Assembly: GCF_011046735.1 (NCBI RefSeq)
Contig: NZ_CP049258.1
Span: 124,001 to 188,000, forward strand
DNA from: Nordella sp. HKS 07
GTDB taxonomy: Bacteria; Pseudomonadota; Alphaproteobacteria; Rhizobiales; Aestuariivirgaceae
DNA length: 64,000 nt
Direction: 5' to 3'
The notes under the pieces were generated by a model. That model was not told where the DNA came from. It worked only from the letters and a program-made list of their open reading frames with translations, and ran no database searches. Positions 55,169 to 64,000 of this stretch are shown in pieces. The stretch's first letter is position 1. Every line of letters starts with the position of its first letter. The position numbers were made by a program, and so were the translations under genes.

Positions 55169-56146
55169 ATGAATCGTAGAACTCTCATCGCTAGTGCCGT
55201 AGCCCTCGTGCTCGCCGGCGGCCTTTCGCTGAATCTCGCACCCACGCCCGCTTTCGCACTCGAAGAGCTGCGCATCATTGCCCCCGCCTCGCCGGGCGGC
55301 GGCTGGGACCAGACGGCGCGCGCCATGCAGGAAGCCATCCAGTCGGGCGGCGCCGTCAAGGCGGTGACCGTCGAGAATATTCCGGGTGCCGGCGGCACCG
55401 TGGGCCTGGCCCAGCTTGCCGGCCAGGAGCAGGGCAAGGACAATGTGCTGATGGTCAACGGCCTGGTCATGGTCGGCGCCATTCTCACCAATAAATCCGC
55501 GGTCACGCTGGAGAACACCACGCCGATCGCCCGCCTCACCGGCGAATATGAGGTCATCGTCGTTCCGGGCGCTTCCGAGATCAAGACGCTGGCCGACCTC
55601 GTCGCCAAGCTCAAGGCCGATCCGGGTGCCGTGGCCTGGGGTGGCGGCTCGGCGGGCGGCACCGATCACATCCTGGCCGGACTCATCGCCAAGGCGGCGG
55701 GCGCCGATGTGACGAAGCTCAACTATGTGCCTTTCTCGGGTGGCGGCGAAGCGCTGGCCGCGGTGATGGGCGGCCATGTCGTCGCTGGCGTGTCCGGCTA
55801 CAGCGAGTGGGAAGGACAGATCAAATCCGGTGAGTTGCGCGCCCTGGCGATCTCCGCGCCCGAGCGCGTCGCCGGCATCGATATCCCGACGCTGAAGGAA
55901 CAGGGCGTCGATGTCGAGCTCGCCAATTGGCGCGCCATCGTGGCCGCTCCCGGCCTCAATGACGAGCAAAAGAAGGCGCTCCTCGCCACCGTCGATGCAG
56001 CGGTCAAGAGTGACAGCTGGAAGAAGGTCCTTGCGGCCAAGAACTGGACCGACCTCTATCTGCCGGGCGACGATTTCGTCAAGCTGGTGGCCACGGAGAA
56101 TGCCCGCGTCACCGAGGTCCTTAAGGGCATCGGCCTCGTCCAGTAG
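55169..56146 (+). CDS. tctC: Tripartite tricarboxylate transporter substrate-binding protein TctC
   Basis: A 325-residue exported protein with a signal peptide (residues 1-29, ending TPAFA). The TctC/Bug fold is seen in [25 protein letters not shown] and [18 protein letters not shown]. Further motifs are [22 protein letters not shown] and [20 protein letters not shown]. It binds a small carboxylic acid (citrate-like or other) in the periplasm and hands it to TctAB. The ATG at 55169 follows ggagg. tctB starts 7 bases after its stop. The substrate cannot be told. Confidence 0.95.
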   Translation: MNRRTLIASAVALVLAGGLSLNLAPTPAFALEELRIIAPASPGGGWDQTARAMQEAIQSGGAVKAVTVENIPGAGGTVGLAQLAGQEQGKDNVLMVNGLVMVGAILTNKSAVTLENTTPIARLTGEYEVIVVPGASEIKTLADLVAKLKADPGAVAWGGGSAGGTDHILAGLIAKAAGADVTKLNYVPFSGGGEALAAVMGGHVVAGVSGYSEWEGQIKSGELRALAISAPERVAGIDIPTLKEQGVDVELANWRAIVAAPGLNDEQKKALLATVDAAVKSDSWKKVLAAKNWTDLYLPGDDFVKLVATENARVTEVLKGIGLVQ

Positions 56147-56153
56147 GGCCGGT

Positions 56154-56639
56154 GTGAAGAGCGACAACACACCCGTTTCCGGAGCCGGTCTCGCGATCGG
56201 CTTCGGCCTCATTCTGCTCGCTGGAATCATATTCTACGATGCCGCCCAGATGCAGATACCGCCGACCTACGCCAAGGTCGGTCCACAGGCCTTCCCCTAT
56301 TTCATCGCCTTGGGCCTCGCGGTCGTCGGCGCCTATTTCGCCTGGAATTCCTGGGCGCCCGCCGCCAGGCGTGAGGTCGTCGCGGAGGGATTTGACACGG
56401 ACTGGCGCGCTTTGCTCATCATCGGCGCGGGCCTTCTTATCCATCTCAATATCCTGAAGCCTCTGGGCTTCGTCATTTCCGGCGTGTTCCTTTTCATGTG
56501 CGTTGCCTTCGCCTTCGGCAGTCGCAAGTTCCTGCGCGACGGCATTGTCGGCGCCATCCTGGTTGTGGTGGCCTATGTCGGTTTCACGCATGGCCTGGGC
56601 CTGCAGCTGCCGTCCGGCATCCTCGCGGGTCTGTTGTAG
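56154..56639 (+). CDS. tctB: Tripartite tricarboxylate transporter small membrane subunit TctB
   Basis: A 161-residue membrane protein with four helices (about residues 11-28, 42-62, 78-105 and 120-145). It has the TctB motif [21 protein letters not shown] and the conserved [21 protein letters not shown]. It starts at a GTG (56154) 7 bases after tctC, with aggg upstream. TctB is the small subunit that partners TctA in sodium- or proton-driven uptake. Two bases after its stop tctA begins, so tctCBA is a tight operon. Confidence 0.92.
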   Translation: MKSDNTPVSGAGLAIGFGLILLAGIIFYDAAQMQIPPTYAKVGPQAFPYFIALGLAVVGAYFAWNSWAPAARREVVAEGFDTDWRALLIIGAGLLIHLNILKPLGFVISGVFLFMCVAFAFGSRKFLRDGIVGAILVVVAYVGFTHGLGLQLPSGILAGLL

Positions 56640-56641
56640 CC

Positions 56642-58151
56642 ATGGACGTACTCTCTTCCCTCCTGCAGGGTTTCGCCACGGCGCTCACGCCGATGAATCT
56701 CCTATGGTGTCTGCTCGGCACGACACTCGGCACCGCCATCGGTATCCTGCCGGGCATCGGTCCGGCGCTCACCATCGCGCTCCTGCTGCCGATCACCGCC
56801 AAGCTCGATCCGACCGGCGCCTTCATCATGTTCGCCGGTCTTTATTACGGCGCCATGTATGGCAGCTCGACCACATCCATCCTGCTCAACACGCCGGGTG
56901 AATCCGGTTCCATCATCACCGCGGTCGAGGGCAATGTGATGGCGAAGAACGGTCGCGGCGCGGCGGCACTCGCCACCGCCGCGATCGGTTCTTTCGTCGC
57001 CGGCACGCTCGGCACGATCGCCATCACTTTTCTCGCCCCCCTCTTCGTCAAGCTCGCTCTGCTGTTCGGACCGGCGGAGTATTTCGCCTTGATGGTGCTG
57101 GCATTCACCACGGTTTCGGCGCTTCTCGGCCTGTCGCTCGCGCGCGGCCTGACCAGCCTGCTGCTAGGCCTTGCCATCGGCCTCGTCGGCACCGACGTCC
57201 TGACCGGCCAGCCGCGCCTGACCTTCGATATACTGGCCATGCTTCGCGGCATCGACGTCGTGGTGGTGGCGGTCGGCCTCTTCGCCGTCGGGGAAGCTCT
57301 CTACATGGCGTCGCGGCCCGATATGCGCGCCACCGAGCTCGTGCCGATTCGCGGGTCGATTTTCATGACGGCCGAGGAGTGGCGCCGGTCCTGGAAGCCG
57401 TGGCTTCGCGGCACGGCTCTGGGTTTCCCCCTTCGGTGCCCTGCCGGCGGGCGGGACCGAGATCCCGACCTTCCTGTCCTATTTCCTCGAGAAGCGCATC
57501 TCCAAGAAGCCCGAGGAATTCGGCAAGGGTGCCATCGAAGGCGTCGCGGGCCCCGAAGCCGCCAATAATGCCGCGGTGGCGGGCGTGCTGGTGCCGCTCC
57601 TCACGCTGGGCCTGCCGACCTCGGCGACGGCCGCCATCCTGCTCGCCGCCTTCGAGCAATATAATCTGAAACCCGGCCCCCTGCTCTTCTCGTCCTCCTC
57701 GACGCTGGTCTGGGGCCTGATCGCCAGCCTCTATATCGGCAATGTGATGCTGCTCGTCCTCAATCTGCCGCTTGCCGGCCTGTGGGTGCGCCTGCTCTCC
57801 ATTCCGCAGCCCTTGCTCTATGGCGGCATCCTGCTCTTCTCGACGCTAGGCGTTTACAGTCTCAATAACTCGACCTTCGACCTCATCCTCTTGTTCCTGG
57901 TCGGGATCCTCGGTTTCCTGATGCGCCGCTACGATTTCCCCGTGGCACCCTGCATCATCGGCCTCATTCTGGGCCGACTTGCCGAAGCGCAGTTCCGCCG
58001 CGCCTTGACCATCAGCCAGGGCGACGCCTCGGTGTTCTTCACCCACCCGCTGTCGCTGGCGCTCCTGATCATCGCCGCTCTGGTCTTTGTCGGGCCGTTT
58101 TTCTATCGCTGGCGGGCTAGATCACGATCACTTCAGGTCGATTCGACCTGA
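56642..58151 (+). pseudogene. tctA: Frameshifted large subunit TctA of the tripartite transporter
   Basis: The 5-prime frame encodes a normal TctA start ([11 protein letters not shown]) with [20 protein letters not shown] and [21 protein letters not shown]. It runs into nonsense (LRCPAGGRD) after GTALGFP, about residue 262. The correct continuation, [21 protein letters not shown] and the rest of the protein, lies one base away and reaches the TGA at 58149. Removing one C from the C5 run at 57427-57431 restores a full protein of about 500 residues. The last ten codons ([10 protein letters not shown]) are encoded by the repeat at 58117. Only the large subunit is affected. Confidence 0.85.
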
Positions 58152-58230
58152 AGTGATAAACGTGATCGGAATCTTAAGTTGGCGCGTGATCGGACGGAAA
58201 ACCGGTGCCCACTTTTCCTGATCACGCGCG
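58117..58230. repeat. CTAG-family palindromic element, copy 4 (cttcaggtcga core)
   Basis: Begins ctagatcacgatcac and carries the exact palindrome cacttcaggtcga-t-tcgacctgaagtg, then ggaaaaccggtgcccacttttcc. It is nearly identical to the copy at 19737-19853 and supplies the final codons and stop of tctA. Confidence 0.78.
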
Positions 58231-58235
58231 CGCAT

Positions 58236-58742
58236 TCAGAGTCCAAAGGCAGCCGGGTAGCGACATTCTCCGCTCTCGCCGGCCAGCGCGCCGGGCTTGA
58301 GCTCCAGCCCCATGAAGGCGTCATGACCCTGGAACGGACAGGCGATGTGCCGGACCGTCTGGGGAGCGAATCCGAAGCGCGGATAGAATTCAGTGTGCCC
58401 CACCACCAGGACGGCCTCGAAGCCCCGCGCTGCCAGGAGGTCGAGTCCGCGCTTGACCAGCGTCGAGCCTATCCCTTTGTTCTGGTGATCCGGCAGCACC
58501 GCCATGGGCGCCAGGGAAACGGCCTTGACCGGGCGACCGTCCACTTCGACCTCGAGCCGGCTGAACAGAATATGGCCGGTGACTTTCGGCCCTTCCGTCA
58601 CCACCAGCGACAGCACGACGAGATCATCGCGGGTCAGCGCCTCGATGATCCGGGCCTCTTCTTCGCCCTGAAAGGCAAGCCGGTTGAGCGCCAGCACTTG
58701 GGCGCGCTGTTCGGGCAGTTCCAGCACGATATGCGTCATCAT
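58236..58742 (-). CDS. GNAT family N-acetyltransferase (YhbS-like)
   Basis: A 168-residue acetyltransferase. The acetyl-CoA loop is seen as VLPDHQNKGIGSTLVKRGLDLL near residues 84-105 and the preceding strand as VSLAPMAV. The C-terminal VVGHTEFYPRFGFAP matches the YhbS branch, whose members acetylate small molecules or proteins. The substrate is unknown. Its stop lies just past the CTAG-family element downstream of tctA. The start at 58742 has gatgg upstream on the minus strand. It is separated from the next gene by the second GAGCAAATC repeat. Confidence 0.87.
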   Translation of the reverse strand: MMTHIVLELPEQRAQVLALNRLAFQGEEEARIIEALTRDDLVVLSLVVTEGPKVTGHILFSRLEVEVDGRPVKAVSLAPMAVLPDHQNKGIGSTLVKRGLDLLAARGFEAVLVVGHTEFYPRFGFAPQTVRHIACPFQGHDAFMGLELKPGALAGESGECRYPAAFGL

Positions 58743-58855
58743 CCATCTGTTTAAGGCACAGGCCCAACAGATTCAAATGACTCGCGGATTTCAGCGCGCA
58801 TCCCGGCGAAGTGGAGTCACTTCGCCGAAAAGGATCCGCGCCAGATCAATATCCT

Positions 58856-58905
58856 GGAGCAAATCCTTATCGCCAAAGTCTTCAACTTTGGCGGGATTTG
58901 CTCGA
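58856..58905. repeat. GAGCAAATC palindromic repeat, copy 2
   Basis: Reads gagcaaatcc-ttat-cgccaaagt-cttca-actttggcg-ggatttgctc, the inverse of the copy at 51833-51887. It sits 2 bases from the stop of the DUF1993 gene and may act as its transcript end. Confidence 0.7.
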
Positions 58906-58907
58906 GC

Positions 58908-59405
58908 TCAGAAGCGGGCGATGAAATCCGCTTTGCCGATCTCGAGCCCGTTATGGCGCAGCAGCCCATAGGCGGTCGTGACATGGAAGTAGAAGTTCGG
59001 GAGGCCGACACTGGAGAGATAGTCGGCTCCCTTGAGCGTCTGTTCCTTGCCGCCGACTTTGAAGGTGATCGCGCGCTCGGCGGCGTCGGCGAACTGCTCC
59101 TTCTTGAGGCTGCGCAGGAAATCGACGGTCTTGCGGATGCGCGCCTGAAGCTCGTCGAAGCTCTTCTCGTCGTCCGGATGGCTCGGATTGGCGACGCCGG
59201 CGAGCCGTGCGCTCGTTCCCTTGGCGAAGTCGCAGGCGAGCTGCACCTGCTTGGTGAAGGTGAACATGTCCGGGAACAGCCGGGCGGTCAGGAAGGCATC
59301 TGGATCGAGCTTCTTGGCCTGCACATGTGCCTCGGTCTTGCGCAGGAGCGCCGCGAGGTTGTTGAGGAAGTGAGCGAAAACCGGAATCGACGCGTCATAC
59401 ATCAT
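58908..59405 (-). CDS. DUF1993 domain-containing protein
   Basis: A 165-residue protein of the DUF1993 family, a four-helix DinB-like fold. Characteristic segments are MYDASIPVFAHFLNNLAALLRKTEAH at the start and LTARLFPDMFTFTKQVQLACDFAKG in the middle. LPNFYFHVTTAYGLLRHNGLEIGKADF ends it. The family is found next to diverse metabolic genes and has no assigned function. It begins 6 bases after the aspartate aminotransferase stop, so co-transcription is likely. No metal-binding histidine triad typical of active DinB enzymes is obvious. Confidence 0.85.
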   Translation of the reverse strand: MMYDASIPVFAHFLNNLAALLRKTEAHVQAKKLDPDAFLTARLFPDMFTFTKQVQLACDFAKGTSARLAGVANPSHPDDEKSFDELQARIRKTVDFLRSLKKEQFADAAERAITFKVGGKEQTLKGADYLSSVGLPNFYFHVTTAYGLLRHNGLEIGKADFIARF

Positions 59406-59410
59406 GGTGC

Positions 59411-61211
<1,801 letters not shown>

Positions 61212-61299
61212 GGGAGCTCATCCTGTTGCGCGGTCTTGTCCACCTGATACTACGAGATCCGCGTTGGATTGGCAGGACTGATCGGCGATATGTAGCCAG

Positions 61300-62472
61300 A
61301 TGGCCCCCTACCCTGTTCTCATCGCCGGCGGCGGCATAGCCGGAATTGCGAGCGCCCTAGGTCTCGCCCGGATCGGCCGCGAAGCCAGCCTTCTCGAACA
61401 GGCGGCGGCCTTCGAGACCGTCGGCGCCGGTCTCCAGATCGGTCCCAACGCCGTCAGGGCGCTCAAGTATCTGGATGCCTGGGACGCCGTCGCGCCGGCG
61501 AGTTTCGCGCCGCCCGCCATTGTCATCCGGGACGGCCATAGCGGCCGCGTCCTTCAGCATATTCCCCTGAACGGCTTTGAGCGGCGGTTCGGTGAACCCT
61601 ATCGGGTCATCCACCGGGCCGACCTGCTGGCGGGACTGGTCGAGCGTGCCGAATCCCATTCCGGCATCGCGCTTGCGACCGGCACACACGTCAAGAGCTT
61701 CGTGGACCGCGGCGGCCATGTCGAGGTCGAGACCGAGGCGGCGGTAATCCCGGGCGAAGCCTTGCTGGGCGCCGACGGCGTTCGTTCGACGATCCGGGGC
61801 GAGCTTGTCGGCGATGGAAACCCGGTCCGTCATCCCGAGAGCCTGTTTCGCGCGCTGGCTTCCATCGACGCCGGGACGGACAGTCGGCTCGCCGCCATAA
61901 CGCTTTGGCTGTGCCGAGGCGCCCATGTCGTCCATTACCCCGTGCGCGGCGGAACCGCCCTCAATCTCGTTGTCGCCGCCGTGGAAGCCCGCTGGTCCGG
62001 CGAGGGCTGGTCGCTCCCGGCGTTGAGCCCGGAAGTCCTCGCTCATCTTCCGGATATACACGAGGATCTGCGAAACGCGCTGGCGCTCCCTTCCGGCTGG
62101 CTCAAATGGGCGGCCGCCAGCCGCGCGCCAGCCTCGACATGGTCGCGCGGCCGGGTGGCTCTGATCGGTGATGCCGCCCATGCCGCCCTGCCCTATCTGG
62201 CGCAAGGCGCGGCCATGGCGCTCGAAGATGCGGTGACGCTCTGCGTGAGCATCGAGCGGAACGGCACCTTGGCCGACGCCTTCCGTGCCTATCAGGTCTT
62301 GCGCATGCCGCGTACCGAGCGGATCGTCCGGGAATCGCGCAAGCTCGGCAACATCTACCATGCCGCTGGCCCGCTACGGATTGCGCGCAACCTCGTTCTG
62401 CGCATGACCGATCCAGGTGATTTTCTGAAGCGCCTGGCCTGGGTCTACGACTTCGATCCGCTCGCCGCTTAA
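61300..62472 (+). CDS. FAD-dependent monooxygenase (salicylate hydroxylase-like)
   Basis: A 390-residue class A flavoprotein monooxygenase. FAD motif LIAGGGIAGIASALGLARIG is at residues 7-26, the DG motif GADGVRSTIRGE near 155, and the third motif ALIGDAAHAALPYLAQGAAMALEDA near 285-309. Such enzymes hydroxylate aromatic rings with NAD(P)H and oxygen. The closest types are salicylate and 3-hydroxybenzoate 6-hydroxylases, but the substrate cannot be fixed. No aromatic ring-cleavage operon adjoins it. The start at 61300 is the first ATG and is followed directly by the FAD motif. Confidence 0.9.
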   Translation: MAPYPVLIAGGGIAGIASALGLARIGREASLLEQAAAFETVGAGLQIGPNAVRALKYLDAWDAVAPASFAPPAIVIRDGHSGRVLQHIPLNGFERRFGEPYRVIHRADLLAGLVERAESHSGIALATGTHVKSFVDRGGHVEVETEAAVIPGEALLGADGVRSTIRGELVGDGNPVRHPESLFRALASIDAGTDSRLAAITLWLCRGAHVVHYPVRGGTALNLVVAAVEARWSGEGWSLPALSPEVLAHLPDIHEDLRNALALPSGWLKWAAASRAPASTWSRGRVALIGDAAHAALPYLAQGAAMALEDAVTLCVSIERNGTLADAFRAYQVLRMPRTERIVRESRKLGNIYHAAGPLRIARNLVLRMTDPGDFLKRLAWVYDFDPLAA

Positions 62473-62571
62473 TCCTCCGTTAACGGAAGATCACCATTTC
62501 GCCACAGGTCGGGCCCGAAGGACGCACAAACATCCCGCATATGAGCGGCCTCGAACGGCTTCGACCAACGG

Positions 62572-62853
62572 ATGACGGGCATGCGGGTAAGACAGATCAT
62601 GGAACGCTATCGCGATTTCGCGGCGCGCACGCATTTCGCGATGGGCCTCTTCGCTTTCGGCCTCGTTGCCGCGATCATCGTGCTGATGATCGTGAGCGCC
62701 GTTCCTTCGCAAGCAGGCTTCCTCGCCGCCGAGGCCAAGAACCTGGTCACCCTGGTGCCGTCGAGCGACACGCTGCTGGTCGCCACCGTGGCCCTGGTCT
62801 TCCTCGCCATCCTCGCGGTTAAGCTTCTGGAGCACCGGAACACCACCAGATAG
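62572..62853 (+). CDS. Small two-helix membrane protein
   Basis: A 93-residue protein with two predicted membrane helices, FAFGLVAAIIVLMIVSAV near residues 29-46 and TLLVATVALVFLAILAVKLL near 67-86, and a basic N-terminus (MRVRQIMERYRDFAARTH). No family is recognised. The start may be ATG 62572 or 62581. It lies 100 bases after the FAD monooxygenase, alone before the TPR protein gene. Composition is normal for the window, and hydrophobic pattern supports a real gene over chance. Confidence 0.55.
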   Translation: MTGMRVRQIMERYRDFAARTHFAMGLFAFGLVAAIIVLMIVSAVPSQAGFLAAEAKNLVTLVPSSDTLLVATVALVFLAILAVKLLEHRNTTR

Positions 62854-63113
62854 ACGGAGGGCCTCGCGGAACGAGGCTCGCCTGGCTTTAAGCCTGAGCG
62901 GGAGGGTTTCGTCACTATTTACCTCCGACGGTTACGATCATGTCCGATCGATGGCGGGAAGATGGCAGGCCGGCCGTGAGCTGGCGGGTTCATCGCAAAT
63001 TCACCGCGGAACCGATGGAACTCCGGCAATCAAGTTTTCTGATGACGAGACAGGGGAATGGAAACTCACCCCGGGACGTAATAAGCTCGTATTCGTTCCC
63101 TGGAGGACAGACT

Positions 63114-63650
63114 ATGAAGATTCATCTTGCCTTGGCCGCGATCGCCGCCCTGTCATTCGGCGTCGCCTCTTTCGTGCCGGCCTACGCGATGGGCGACGGC
63201 GGCAACAGCAGCGGAACCAGCTCCACCGTCAAGAAATGCAAGAAGGGCGAAGTGGTGAAGAGCGGCAAATGCGTGAAGGCAACTTCCGGCGTATTGCCCG
63301 ATGAGGATCTTTATCAGCAGGGCCGCGCTTTGGCGCAGGCCGGCGAATATGACTGGGCGCTGATCGTGCTCGGCGCCGTCAGCAACAGGAACGATCCGCG
63401 CGTCCTCAATTATATAGGCTACAGCCATCGCAAATCCGGACGCCTGGACGAGGCTTTCGGCTACTATCACAAGGCAATCGCGATCGACCCCAATTTCGTC
63501 CTGGCGCGCGAATATCTGGGTGAGGGTTATGTGGCTGCCGGCCGCATCGATCTCGCCAAATCGCAATTGATCGAGATCGCCAATCGCTGCGGCACCACCT
63601 GCGAGGAGTATCAGGAACTCGCCGAACATATCGATGGCGGCGTGAACTGA
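63114..63650 (+). CDS. Secreted TPR-repeat protein
   Basis: A 178-residue exported protein with a signal peptide (residues 1-25, ending FVPAYA). A basic cysteine-bearing linker KKCKKGEVVKSGKCVK follows, then at least two TPR units (about residues 65-160, with VLNYIGYSHRKSGRLDEAFGYYHKAI and FVLAREYLGEGYVAAGRIDLA). TPR domains mediate protein contacts; it is probably periplasmic. A second cysteine pair occurs at CGTTCEEY near the end. The ATG at 63114 follows ggagg, and a strong terminator lies 21 bases after the stop. Confidence 0.83.
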   Translation: MKIHLALAAIAALSFGVASFVPAYAMGDGGNSSGTSSTVKKCKKGEVVKSGKCVKATSGVLPDEDLYQQGRALAQAGEYDWALIVLGAVSNRNDPRVLNYIGYSHRKSGRLDEAFGYYHKAIAIDPNFVLAREYLGEGYVAAGRIDLAKSQLIEIANRCGTTCEEYQELAEHIDGGVN

Positions 63651-63670
63651 GCGGCACGCGTAGGAATCGA

Positions 63671-63706
63671 AGCGGGCGCCCCTAGGGCAGGGCGCCCGCT
63701 TTGTTG
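63671..63706 (+). terminator. Rho-independent terminator of the TPR gene
   Basis: agcgggcgccc (63671-63681) pairs exactly with gggcgcccgct (63690-63700) around an 8-base loop. The tail tttgttg is a modest U-tract. Confidence 0.8.
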
Positions 63707-63876
63707 TACCTGCCAATTGTCTGTTGCCCTCCCCAAAATGGGGATTGTGAGCGCCTCCGTATCACGTCAGTCTGATCGTAATTAGAGGGCTGAGATTCTA
63801 ACTAACCCCATGTGCGAGCTGGGAAAAACCCGGCGGCGCGGTTTTGTGACCGCGCCCATGAGGCCGGGAGTAGTCG

Positions 63877-64000
63877 ATGCATCGCCTGCCACAACCTAGA
63901 CCGGCACTGCGCTTCGCTTTGCGCCATCTGCAATTTGTGGCCATGCTTACTCTTGCGGCGGGCCTTGGCATCCTGGTGACCAGGTTGTTCGCCCTGCCTT
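63877..64000 (+). CDS. Start of a membrane or exported protein, truncated by the window end
   Basis: From the ATG at 63877, with gggag 8 bases upstream, 41 codons remain in the window: an Arg-rich start (MHRLPQPRPALRFALRH) followed by LQFVAMLTLAAGLGILVTRLF, one hydrophobic segment that could be a signal anchor or first membrane helix. The family cannot be named from this fragment. The 170 bases between the terminator and this start include AT-richer sequence that may hold its promoter. Confidence 0.55.
   Translation, partial: MHRLPQPRPALRFALRHLQFVAMLTLAAGLGILVTRLFALP

Overview
This 64 kb window is high-GC, gene-dense chromosome of an alphaproteobacterium, most likely of the order Hyphomicrobiales (Rhizobiales). 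The evidence is the neighbourhood carB-greA and Lrp-trxB-LysR, the alphaproteobacterial insertion in CarB, DUF1127, DUF992 and PCu(A)C proteins, MsrP, and several families of intergenic palindromic repeats of the kind scattered through rhizobial genomes. I see no tRNA, rRNA, CRISPR array, transposase, integrase or phage gene. Species cannot be named from the sequence.

Layout. 0-4.4 kb: end of an Ohr peroxidase, an ECF42-type sigma factor with its DGPF partner, then a hexulose-phosphate synthase / hexuloisomerase / PfkB kinase cassette. 4.4-9.1 kb: repeats, a TyrA-like dehydrogenase, YqeY, CarA and a ZntB-like transporter preceded by an array of CTGCAAAT units at helical spacing. 9.1-13.4 kb: a copper-handling operon (DUF2946, PepSY membrane protein, PCu(A)C, Sco) behind an amidase. 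13.5-19.7 kb: an ECF sigma/anti-sigma pair, small secreted proteins, an EamA exporter with a divergent MocR regulator, and an L,D-transpeptidase. Three copies of one 11-bp direct-repeat regulatory motif lie here. 19.9-33.8 kb: carB, greA, a Crp/Fnr regulator, a PaaK-like ligase, glutathione peroxidase, a BenE symporter, Lrp, thioredoxin reductase, a LysR regulator and an Rsm22-like methyltransferase. 33.8-44.5 kb: LysE, a candidate small RNA, MsrP, a FecR/CHASE2-cyclase pair, an MgtE-like transporter, stacked palindromes, an EF-G-like GTPase and a glycosyltransferase. 44.5-58.2 kb: tandem outer-membrane proteins (one broken), DUF992, a phytoene-dehydrogenase-like oxidoreductase, TerC, a stomatin/NfeD pair with a split nfeD, and a tricarboxylate-type transporter (tctCBA) divergent from its two-component system. 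The intergenic region between those two has a perfect Pho-box-like site. 58.2-64 kb: GNAT, DUF1993, aspartate aminotransferase, OsmC, an FAD monooxygenase and a TPR protein.

The strongest unexplained signals are regulatory or structural. They are the three-copy direct-repeat motif, the phased CTGCAAAT array, a kinase start codon abutting a repeat-derived hairpin that contains its ribosome binding site, CTAG-bounded palindromes, a perfect Pho-box-like site at the tct locus, and an orphan terminator that implies a small RNA. Three genes between 46 and 58 kb carry single small indels in simple tracts (an OMP gene, nfeD, tctA), and a fourth at 33.2 kb may be similarly affected. These could be true decay, phase-variable tracts or sequencing errors. 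I did not find a clearly novel multi-gene defence or biosynthetic system.
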